From: Christensenella sp. UBA4636
GTDB taxonomy: Bacteria > Bacillota > Clostridia > Christensenellales > Borkfalkiaceae
Assembly: GCA_002405915.1 (NCBI GenBank)
Contig: DHMS01000038.1
Coordinates: 1 to 8,080, forward strand
DNA: 8,080 bases
Direction of reading: 5' to 3'
The notes beneath the pieces are model-generated. The model did not search any database. It worked only from the letters and a program-made list of their open reading frames with translations, and was not told where the DNA came from. A program made the position numbers and the translations under genes. Positions 1-5,455 of the stretch are shown piece by piece; the first letter of the stretch is position 1, and every line of letters begins with the position of its first letter.

Positions 1-103
1 AGAAACCTCTGTCTGCGAGAATATTATCTCATAAAGGTTATGGGATAAGCAATTAAATACAATCAATAAATAACAAATTTATTATACAAGTGAGGATAAA
101 AAA
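1..103 (+). promoter_or_regulatory. Upstream region and RBS of the zinc-ribbon membrane protein
   Basis: This AT-rich leader holds no gene. A clear ribosome binding site, GAGGA at 92-96, lies 7 nt before the ATG at 104 and fixes that start. A possible -10 box is TATTAT at 80-85 (or TTATAC at 82-87), but the matching -35 position (57-62, ATACAA) is poor, so the promoter is only tentative. A weak nested inverted repeat is present (AACCT 4-8 with AGGTT 35-39, enclosing GAGA 17-20 with TCTC 27-30). It has no U-tract on this strand and may belong to whatever lies upstream of the window. Confidence 0.4.
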
Positions 104-1636
104 ATGAAATGTGAAAAGTGCGGCGCGCAAACGCCCGAAAATGCAACGTTCTGCCCCGAATGCGGAGCAAACCTTGCCGAGCAAACGAAGAAAAGAACTT
201 GCCCGTTTTGCGGCAACGAGGTTTCCGAAGAAGCTGTTTTCTGCAATAATTGCGGGGAACGAGTGGACGGCAAAAACTCTTGCAAAAACTGCGGAGCCGT
301 TTTCGAAGGCTCATTCTGCCCGCTTTGCGGAACAAAAGCAAAACAAAAATTGAGCGAAAAAACTGCGGAAGTAAAAGAGGAAAAAGCAAAAACTTCTTCC
401 GCTTCACCACTAAAAATAGTTGAAAACGACGCGTTTGCGGGCGAAAAACTCAAGAAAATCGTAAGCTTTATTACGCCGATTTTGTCGCTTGCGGCTATCG
501 CGCTTCTTCTAATCTTTTCGTTCTTTATCGGCGTTAAGTACAACGTTTCCGCTTCCGGTTTTTCTCAAAAGGAATTAGAAAGCCTTTTAAGTAATTACGC
601 GATAAACCCCGAAGAATCGGTTACCGTTTTTGACTTTTTCGGCGAATGTTATCAAGCCTTTACCGAGCCGACTTTCTGGCAGATTTTTCCGCTTATCGTC
701 TGCACGGTTGCGGTGTCCGTAAATCTCTTAGCCGCCGCGGGCGCGTTCGCGTATTCCGTTTACGCCGTTATCCGCGCAAATCTCAATAAAACGACTGTCA
801 ATTTGGCAAAGCCTTTCGCAATCGCTATTGCGACTTATATTGTAGCAATGCTCGTAATGCGTTCGGTTTTGGGTGTAGACTTGTCGATTTTGGTCGTCTA
901 TTTGAGCAGCAATAATACTATCGCGGCTTATTCTTCGCTTGGCGTTCCCGCAATCGTCGGCGCGGCAGTCGCGGCGTTCGTCTTTATCTTCTCGTACGCG
1001 CTTAACGCGGCTTGCTCGCCGGAAGTTTTTGCCGATAAAAAGGTCGCTGTGCGCACGATTGTTTATGCGGCTTCCTTAGTTTTCGTTTTAGTTGCCGCTG
1101 TTATTGCCGCTTGCGGAACGTATTCCGTCACGACTAAAGAGTTAGATTCCGACGGCATAATGCAGTCAAGCCTTACGGCGGGCGAAACGTTTTCCGCGCT
1201 CATTATGTCGCTTGAAACGCTCGCTTCTTCGGGTGTTCAACCCGAAATAGATTACGGCGCGGCTCCGTTTATCGGTTACTTCGGCATGCTTATTATGATT
1301 GTCGCCGCGGCTATCGCGGTTGCGTGCATGGTCGTTTCCGTCGGCAAAAACAAAGCGGGCTACGCTTCCGTGCTTGCTTGCGGCGGGGCTGTGACCGGCG
1401 GTTTTATGACCGTAATATCTTGCTTCGTCTGCTCTAACGCTTACGTATCGCATATGAAAGAACAGTTGGGCGACGCTTTCGGAAAAACGACCGTCGTATC
1501 CACGGGCTTCGCTTCGTTTATCGTTGCCGCCGCGCTTCTTTTAGTCGCTTTCGTTCTTTCAATCGTCGCGCTAACGCTCAAAAAACAAAAGGACGAAAAG
1601 GTGGTTATCGTTTCCGGAAACGCCGTAAAATTCTAA
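104..1636 (+). CDS. Zinc-ribbon, multi-pass membrane protein of unknown function
   Basis: I do not recognise a specific family for this 510-residue protein. The N-terminus has three consecutive zinc ribbons: Cys3/6/17/20, Cys33/36/47/50 and Cys60/63/72/75. The first two are CxxC-x10-CxxC of the common bacterial zinc-ribbon (DZANK-like) type, and the third has a shorter knuckle spacing (x8). A charged Lys/Glu linker (about 76-118) follows. The rest is hydrophobic, with about eight likely transmembrane segments near 120-145, 194-223, 236-256, 283-305, 317-337, 388-413, 420-445 and 466-491. A longer polar stretch at about 146-190 and another at about 340-387 could be extracytoplasmic loops. There is no signal peptide, so the ribbons are expected in the cytoplasm. 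The start is set by GAGGA 7 nt upstream. The gene stands alone, convergent with groESL, and ends at a bidirectional terminator. Family knowledge says only that such ribbons are often fused to membrane domains in Bacillota; a sensory, scaffold or transport role would be speculation. Confidence 0.85.
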   Translation: MKCEKCGAQTPENATFCPECGANLAEQTKKRTCPFCGNEVSEEAVFCNNCGERVDGKNSCKNCGAVFEGSFCPLCGTKAKQKLSEKTAEVKEEKAKTSSASPLKIVENDAFAGEKLKKIVSFITPILSLAAIALLLIFSFFIGVKYNVSASGFSQKELESLLSNYAINPEESVTVFDFFGECYQAFTEPTFWQIFPLIVCTVAVSVNLLAAAGAFAYSVYAVIRANLNKTTVNLAKPFAIAIATYIVAMLVMRSVLGVDLSILVVYLSSNNTIAAYSSLGVPAIVGAAVAAFVFIFSYALNAACSPEVFADKKVAVRTIVYAASLVFVLVAAVIAACGTYSVTTKELDSDGIMQSSLTAGETFSALIMSLETLASSGVQPEIDYGAAPFIGYFGMLIMIVAAAIAVACMVVSVGKNKAGYASVLACGGAVTGGFMTVISCFVCSNAYVSHMKEQLGDAFGKTTVVSTGFASFIVAAALLLVAFVLSIVALTLKKQKDEKVVIVSGNAVKF

Positions 1637-1671
1637 AAGAAAATCGCATATAAAAACATAACGAAAAAAAC

Positions 1672-1712
1672 GCAAAAACCGCCCGATAAGTCGATTATCG
1701 AGCGGTTTTTGC
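1672..1712. terminator. Bidirectional intrinsic terminator between convergent genes
   Basis: GCAAAAACCGC (1672-1682) pairs with GCGGTTTTTGC (1702-1712). After one C/A mismatch the stem continues with CGATAA (1684-1689) pairing TTATCG (1695-1700) around a 5-nt loop. This gives 17 pairs plus one mismatch. The outer A5/T5 tracts make a U-tract on either strand, so the element can end transcription both of the zinc-ribbon gene (stop at 1636) and of groESL coming from the other side. Confidence 0.9.
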
Positions 1713-1717
1713 AAACA

Positions 1718-1756
1718 AAAAGCACGCCGCTTCCCTAAAAGAAGGAAACGGCGCGT
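1718..1756 (-). terminator. Intrinsic terminator of the groES-groEL operon
   Basis: Read on the minus strand, CGCCG-T-TTCC (1753-1744) pairs with GGAA-G-CGGCG (1734-1725), with one internal mismatch and a 9-nt loop. The stem is followed by a U-rich tail (complement of 1724-1717, TGCTTTTT). It lies about 55 nt past the groEL stop and is backed up by the bidirectional terminator further on. On the plus strand the same hairpin is followed by a weaker T-rich stretch. Confidence 0.8.
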
Positions 1757-1760
1757 TTAT

Positions 1761-1796
1761 TTAAGGAGGGCATTCAGATATTTCTCAATGCCTTAA
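1761..1796 (-). other. Bulged hairpin in the groEL 3' untranslated region
   Basis: On the minus strand TTAAGGCATT (1796-1787) pairs with AATGCC (1774-1769) and TTAA (1764-1761), leaving a four-base CTCC bulge and a 12-nt loop. It begins about 12 nt after the groEL stop codon. The minus-strand segment reads CCCTCCTT, the complement of a Shine-Dalgarno sequence; the plus strand therefore reads AAGGAGGG, but no plausible reading frame follows it. It could stabilise the mRNA 3' end or be chance. Confidence 0.4.
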
Positions 1797-1807
1797 AGAG
1801 AGTCTGA

Positions 1808-3433
1808 TTAGTACATTCCGCCCATACCGCCGGCGGGTGCTGCGGGAGCTTCGGGAGCGGGAATATCCGTAACGATGCTTTCGGTCGTTAAAAGCGTGGA
1901 AGCGATGGAAGCTGCGTTCTGGAGAGCCGAACGGGTAACTTTCGTCGGGTCGATTATGCCCTTAGCGACCATGTCTACGTATTCGTTTTCTAAGAAATCG
2001 AAGCCGTAGTTCTGTTTTTTAGCGGTAAGAATTTTGTTGACGATAACCGAGCCGTCAAGCCCCGCGTTAGCGGCGATTTGTCTAATCGGCTCTTCGATGG
2101 CTTTCGCAACGATTTCCGCGCCGGTCTTTTCGTCGCCTTTAAGAAGCGTAGCGAGCTTTCTTACTGCGGGAATAACGGAGAGGAGAGCAACGCCGCCGCC
2201 GGGAACGATACCTTCTTCAACGGCAGCTCTCGTAGCCGCAAGTGCGTCCTCTATACGGAGCTTCTTTTCTTTCATTTCTACTTCCGTAGCCGCGCCGACG
2301 TTGATTACGCCTACGCCGCCCGCAAGCTTGGCAAGGCGTTCTTGCAATTTTTCTTTGTCGTATTCCGAAGTCGTTTCGGCGATTTGCGCTTTGATAGCGG
2401 TAATACGTGCTTTGATAGCTTCGCTGTCGCCCGCGCCGTCGATAATGGTCGTGTTGTCTTTGTCGACTTTGACTTGACCCGCGTGACCGAGCATATCCAT
2501 CGTGAAGTCCTTGAATTCTATGCCGAGGTCGGAAGAAAGTACCTGACCGCCGGTAAGAATAGCGATATCTTCGAGCATTGCTTTTCTTCTGTCGCCGAAC
2601 CCGGGCGCTTTAACGGCAACGCAGTTGAACACGCCTTTAAGTTTATTTACTACGAGCGCGGCAAGCGCGTCGCCTTCAACGTCCTCCGCTATTATGAGGA
2701 GGCGCATACCTTGCTGAGCAATCGGTTCGATAATCGGCAAAATTTCTTGAATGGAAGAAATCTTCTTGTCCGTGATAAGGATAGCGGGCGAATCGAGAAC
2801 GGCCTCCATCTTGTCTGTGTTGGTGACCATGTAAGCGGAAGCGTAGCCGCGGTCGAACTGCATACCGTCGACGGTGGTGAGTTCGGTTTTCATCGTCTTG
2901 CTTTCCTGAATGGTTATAACGCCGTCCTTGCCGACCTTTTCCATAGCGTCGGAAATAAGTTGACCGATAGCTTCGTCGCCGGCGGAAATGGAAGCGACCT
3001 GCGCTATTGCTTTCTTGCCGTCTACAACCTTTGACTGCGCTTTCAAGTTTTCGACAGCCGTATCGACTGCTTTCGTTATACCTTTTTTGAGAATAATCGG
3101 GTTCGCGCCCGCGGCTAAGTTTTTAAGCCCTTCTCTAATCATCGCCTGGGCGAGAACGACAGCCGTAGTGGTACCGTCGCCCGCAACGTCGTTGGTTTTA
3201 GTGGAAACTTCCTTTACGAGCTGCGCGCCCATATTTTCGAACGGGTCTTCGAGTTCGATTTCTTTCGCAATCGTAACGCCGTCGTTGGTGATGAGAGGCG
3301 CGCCGTACTTTTTATCGAGTACGACGTTTCTGCCCTTAGGTCCTATCGTGATTTTTACGGTATCCGCAAGCGCGTTTACGCCGTTTTCAAGAGCTTTTCT
3401 TGCGTCAAGCCCCGTCTTAATCTGTTTTGCCAT
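1808..3433 (-). CDS. groEL: Chaperonin GroEL (Hsp60)
   Basis: This is the 60-kDa subunit of the double-ring cytoplasmic chaperonin, which folds proteins in an ATP-driven cycle with GroES as the lid. The 541-residue product is full length for the family. It shows the GPKGRNV nucleotide-binding segment (residues 31-37), the NDVAGDGTTT ATP-binding/catalytic motif (81-90), the RIEDAL segment that carries the catalytic Asp near residue 400, the AAVEEGIVPGGG cpn60 signature just after it, and a short Gly-Met-rich C-terminal tail ending GGMGGMY. The start follows GGAGG spaced 10 nt from the ATG. It lies 21 nt downstream of groES on the same strand and must be cotranscribed from the CIRCE-controlled promoter at 3849-3876. 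Nothing is missing or unusual. Confidence 0.99.
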   Translation of the reverse strand: MAKQIKTGLDARKALENGVNALADTVKITIGPKGRNVVLDKKYGAPLITNDGVTIAKEIELEDPFENMGAQLVKEVSTKTNDVAGDGTTTAVVLAQAMIREGLKNLAAGANPIILKKGITKAVDTAVENLKAQSKVVDGKKAIAQVASISAGDEAIGQLISDAMEKVGKDGVITIQESKTMKTELTTVDGMQFDRGYASAYMVTNTDKMEAVLDSPAILITDKKISSIQEILPIIEPIAQQGMRLLIIAEDVEGDALAALVVNKLKGVFNCVAVKAPGFGDRRKAMLEDIAILTGGQVLSSDLGIEFKDFTMDMLGHAGQVKVDKDNTTIIDGAGDSEAIKARITAIKAQIAETTSEYDKEKLQERLAKLAGGVGVINVGAATEVEMKEKKLRIEDALAATRAAVEEGIVPGGGVALLSVIPAVRKLATLLKGDEKTGAEIVAKAIEEPIRQIAANAGLDGSVIVNKILTAKKQNYGFDFLENEYVDMVAKGIIDPTKVTRSALQNAASIASTLLTTESIVTDIPAPEAPAAPAGGMGGMY

Positions 3434-3454
3434 AATAAAAAATCCTCCTTAAAT

Positions 3455-3742
3455 TTAGTCTTCGACTACCGCCAAAATATCGCTCTGGCGAATAATCGTG
3501 AATTCTTTGCCGTCGACCTTGAAGTCGCTCCCGGAATATTTGGAATACAAAACGACGTCGCCGACCTTAACCTGCATGGTTACTTCTTTGCCGTCGATAA
3601 CTCCGCCGGGTCCCACCGCGACGACTTTCGCCGTCTGTTGTTTCTCCTGTGCCGAAGAGGGAAGTATGAAACCGCTTTTCGTGGTTTCTTCTTTGCCCGT
3701 CTGTTCTACGACTACCTTATCGAATAAGGGTCTTATGTTCAT
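3455..3742 (-). CDS. groES: Co-chaperonin GroES (Hsp10)
   Basis: This is the heptameric lid that caps the GroEL cavity. At 95 residues it has the normal family length. It shows the N-terminal IRPLFDKVVVE strand, the mobile loop that contacts GroEL (about residues 16-32, with the hydrophobic GFILP segment), the VVAVGPGG motif, and the C-terminal VKVGDVVLYSKYSG and ILAVVED segments. The start is set by GGAGG 10 nt before the ATG. It is the first gene of the groES-groEL operon, with a leader of about 100 nt beginning at the CIRCE operator. CIRCE implies HrcA repression with induction on heat or misfolding stress. Confidence 0.98.
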   Translation of the reverse strand: MNIRPLFDKVVVEQTGKEETTKSGFILPSSAQEKQQTAKVVAVGPGGVIDGKEVTMQVKVGDVVLYSKYSGSDFKVDGKEFTIIRQSDILAVVED

Positions 3743-3817
3743 CTTTCTGTTACCTCCATGTCGAATTTTGTCGTTTTAGCAATCTTTTTTTGCCTAAACC
3801 GTCCCTTGATACGATTT

Positions 3818-3844
3818 TTAGCACTCTTCTTTCTTGATTGCTAA
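3818..3844 (-). promoter_or_regulatory. CIRCE operator (HrcA binding site)
   Basis: TTAGCACTC-N9-GATTGCTAA matches the CIRCE consensus TTAGCACTC-N9-GAGTGCTAA at 17 of 18 arm positions. The only deviation is T for G at the third base of the plus-strand right arm (position 3838). It sits just downstream of the groESL -10 box, covering the predicted transcription start and the beginning of the leader, which is the usual repressor position in Bacillota. Confidence 0.96.
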
Positions 3845-3848
3845 TTAT

Positions 3849-3876
3849 ATTATACCACTTTTTTTTTATTTGTCAA
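3849..3876 (-). promoter_or_regulatory. groESL promoter (housekeeping sigma type, extended -10)
   Basis: On the minus strand TTGACA (3876-3871), a 16-bp spacer and TATAAT (3854-3849) match both consensus hexamers exactly. A TGG directly before the -10 makes it an extended -10. The predicted start is near 3842, inside the CIRCE element. Confidence 0.92.
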
Positions 3877-3906
3877 TAGGTTAGTCCCAAAATTTATCAA
3901 AAACTT

Positions 3907-3935
3907 TTGCAAAACTTTGAAGTCTGTGGTATACT
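3907..3935 (+). promoter_or_regulatory. Promoter of the dCMP deaminase gene
   Basis: TTGCAA (3907-3912), a 17-bp spacer and TATACT (3930-3935), with TGG directly before the -10, fit a housekeeping extended -10 promoter. The predicted start is near 3942, giving a leader of about 80 nt. It points away from the groESL promoter; the two -35 boxes are 30 bp apart. Confidence 0.75.
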
Positions 3936-3955
3936 TATATAGGAAAAGGTAATTT

Positions 3956-3985
3956 AGGCTCTTTTTTAGCTTGAAAAGCCTTTTT
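3956..3985 (+). promoter_or_regulatory. Terminator-like hairpin in the dCMP deaminase leader
   Basis: AGGCT then TTT (3956-3964, with one bulged C) pairs with AAAAGCCT (3974-3981) and runs directly into five Ts (3981-3985). It lies between the predicted start and the ATG, where a terminator could act as an attenuator. The stem is short and AU-rich, so it may be weak or coincidental; no alternative antiterminator pairing was identified. Confidence 0.35.
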
Positions 3986-4023
3986 ATGTACACCAAGTTG
4001 TAGATAGAGGAATTATAGCGGAT

Positions 4024-4488
4024 ATGGATAAATGGGACGTTCGTTTTATGGAAATGGCAAGAATGGTCGGCGGCTGGTCGAGCTGTTATCAGATTAACCG
4101 CCACGTCGGCGCGGTGGTAGTTAGGAACAAAAGGGTTTTGACTACCGGTTACAACGGCGCGCCCGCAGGCGTTAAAAGCTGCGTAGAAAGGGGCGAATGC
4201 CTTCGCCGTAACCTAAATATCCCGAGCGGTACCCGTCAAGAAATGTGCTACGCCGTTCACGCCGAACAGAACGCCATTTGTCAGGCTTCAAAGCTCGGCG
4301 TGTCCTTAGAGGGCGCGACCCTTTACTGCACGCACCAGCCTTGCACTATCTGTACGCGAATGATAATCAATTCCGGCATAACGAAAGTCATCTACGAACA
4401 AGGCTACCCGGACGAGTTCGCGCTCAAACTCTTTGAAGAAGCGGGCGTGGAAATCGTAAAATTCAACGCGGAAGAAGTAAAAGCGTAA
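4024..4488 (+). CDS. comEB: Deoxycytidylate (dCMP) deaminase, ComEB family
   Basis: The predicted reaction is zinc-dependent hydrolysis of dCMP to dUMP, feeding thymidylate synthase in the cytoplasm. The 154-residue length is normal for the family. The zinc-dependent deaminase motifs are intact: HAEQNAI (His79, catalytic Glu81) and PCTIC (Cys107, Cys110). Family-typical segments include the MDKWD N-terminus, RHVGAVVV (26-33), TGYNGAP (41-47), the CL-x3-LNIPSG segment (59-69) and YEQGYPDE (124-131). The MDKWD start matches close relatives and is preceded by GAGG at 4007-4010, a rather long 13 nt from the ATG. In Bacillus the gene sits with late competence genes; here comEA and comEC are absent, so a link to competence is not supported. 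The next gene, 68 nt downstream on the same strand, may be cotranscribed. Confidence 0.95.
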   Translation: MDKWDVRFMEMARMVGGWSSCYQINRHVGAVVVRNKRVLTTGYNGAPAGVKSCVERGECLRRNLNIPSGTRQEMCYAVHAEQNAICQASKLGVSLEGATLYCTHQPCTICTRMIINSGITKVIYEQGYPDEFALKLFEEAGVEIVKFNAEEVKA

Positions 4489-4495
4489 AAAGTTA

Positions 4496-4520
4496 GCGAT
4501 AAAAAAGTAACGTTTTTCGC
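4496..4520 (+). other. Small AU-rich hairpin between the deaminase and M19 genes
   Basis: GCGA-AAAA (4496-4504, one bulged T) can pair with TTTTTCGC (4513-4520). No U-tract follows it, so it is not a convincing terminator, and the two genes may be read as one transcript. It may be a processing or stability element, or chance. Confidence 0.25.
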
Positions 4521-4556
4521 TCCGTCGTCGTATGATATGCGGGGAAGTTTATAATA

Positions 4557-5354
4557 ATGATAGCCGATTTTCATAACGACGTACTAACGAGCGAAAAGCG
4601 CGAAAAAGTTTTTGCGGAATACAAAAAAGAGAAAAACGCAATCGTCTGCGCAATCTTTAAGGGCAAGCGCGACGAGAAAAAGCTTTTGCGCCTTGCGGAG
4701 TTTTTCAAAAACAATAAAAGCGAAAATCTTTATCTTTCATTCGAAGATTTTTCTATAACCGACGAAAAAATCGCCGACAAGCTTTTGTCTTTTGCACCCG
4801 TCGCGGTGTCTTTGACGTGGAATAACGCAAATTTTCTTGCGGGCGGAGCAAAATCGGACGGCGAACTTACCGAAAGCGGCAAAAAGCTTATAAAAAAGCT
4901 CAACGAGAAAAAAATCGCGCTCGACGGCGCGCACCTTAACGAAAAATCTTTCTTCGCGGCGATAGAGCTTGCCGATACTTTCGTCGTGACTCACACGGGC
5001 TTTAAGGGAATTTGCAACGTTAAACGCAATATTTCCGACGAGCAAATAAAGTTGACGATTGAAAAACGCGGGCTTATCGGGCTTGCCTTTTACGCGGAGT
5101 TTTTAGGCACGAGCCGCGGCGGCGACGAAAACGCCGTCGTTAAAAGCGTTGATTACTTTGCTCAAAAATTCGGCGTTAAAAACCTTTGCTTAGGCACGGA
5201 CTTTTTCGGTTGCGAAGATTTTCCTTGCGGCTACGGCGATTATCGTTTCGAAGAGCGTTTCACAAACGGCTTAACAAAGCTCGGCTATAAAACAGAGCAA
5301 ATAAACGCGATAAAATTCGGCAATCTTTTTGCTTTTTTGTCGCGCGCTCAATAA
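4557..5354 (+). CDS. Compact M19-family metallohydrolase (membrane dipeptidase-like)
   Basis: M19 (renal dipeptidase-like) enzymes are di-zinc hydrolases that cleave dipeptides, often with a D-residue at the second position. All metal ligands expected from the human enzyme can be placed: His6 and Asp8 (DFHND), bridging Glu63 (LSFED), His126 (LDGAH), His146 (VVTHTG) and Asp215 (LGTDFFG). The family segments LTWNNANFLAGGA (86-98), RNISDEQ (157-163) and LIGLAFYAEFL (173-183) are also present. The distances between the later ligands match the family. The protein is only 265 residues against roughly 320-400, and the shortening falls mainly between His6/Asp8 and Glu63 and after Asp215. Two motif residues differ from the usual form (DGAH for DxSH, DFFG for DFDG). 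No signal peptide, so likely cytoplasmic. A GGGGA-type RBS lies about 11 nt before the ATG. The substrate is unknown. Confidence 0.88.
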   Translation: MIADFHNDVLTSEKREKVFAEYKKEKNAIVCAIFKGKRDEKKLLRLAEFFKNNKSENLYLSFEDFSITDEKIADKLLSFAPVAVSLTWNNANFLAGGAKSDGELTESGKKLIKKLNEKKIALDGAHLNEKSFFAAIELADTFVVTHTGFKGICNVKRNISDEQIKLTIEKRGLIGLAFYAEFLGTSRGGDENAVVKSVDYFAQKFGVKNLCLGTDFFGCEDFPCGYGDYRFEERFTNGLTKLGYKTEQINAIKFGNLFAFLSRAQ

Positions 5355-5368
5355 ACTTCGCCGTAAAT

Positions 5369-5404
5369 TTAATAAACGAAACAAAAATATATATTATATA
5401 TATT
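5369..5404 (+). promoter_or_regulatory. AT-only palindrome and possible promoter before the phosphohexomutase gene
   Basis: AATATATA (5386-5393) and TATATATT (5397-5404) form an all-AT palindrome with a 3-nt centre. A weak promoter reading overlaps it: TTAATA (5369-5374), 17 bp, then TATTAT (5392-5397). The -35 match is poor and any all-AT stretch offers -10 look-alikes, so this is tentative. The gene might instead be transcribed from the upstream genes. Confidence 0.3.
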
Positions 5405-5419
5405 GAAACAATACTATGA

Positions 5420-5449
5420 CCTTTCGCATAAAAAACGAAAGGAAAGGGG
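5420..5449 (+). promoter_or_regulatory. Hairpin abutting the RBS of the phosphohexomutase gene
   Basis: CCTTTCG (5420-5426) pairs perfectly with CGAAAGG (5436-5442) around an A-rich 9-nt loop. Its 3' arm contains the first part of the purine-rich stretch AAAGGAAAGGGG (5438-5449) that serves as ribosome binding site, 6 nt before the ATG at 5456. The core GGGG remains outside the stem, so the effect on translation is uncertain. Confidence 0.4.
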
Positions 5450-5455
5450 CAGTAT

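Noticed and set aside
1..40. Nested inverted repeat as a possible terminator or tRNA remnant
   Set aside because: The stems are only 4-5 bp, there is no U-tract, and no tRNA arms can be drawn. The window edge cuts off the context.
82..543. Minus-strand frames opposite the zinc-ribbon gene, and a short plus-strand frame at 111-353
   Set aside because: The zinc-ribbon frame has the RBS, 12 ordered cysteines and clear membrane segments; the others are shadows.
2078..3034. Long plus-strand reading frame (318 codons) inside groEL, plus other frames at 2034-2477 and 2988-3452
   Set aside because: They lie wholly or almost wholly antisense to a perfectly conserved groEL. The translations have no family motifs and reflect the codon bias of the real gene.
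3850..4104. Minus-strand 84-codon frame between groES and the deaminase gene
   Set aside because: It covers both divergent promoters and the first codons of the deaminase, has an AT-driven composition, and shows no homology signal.
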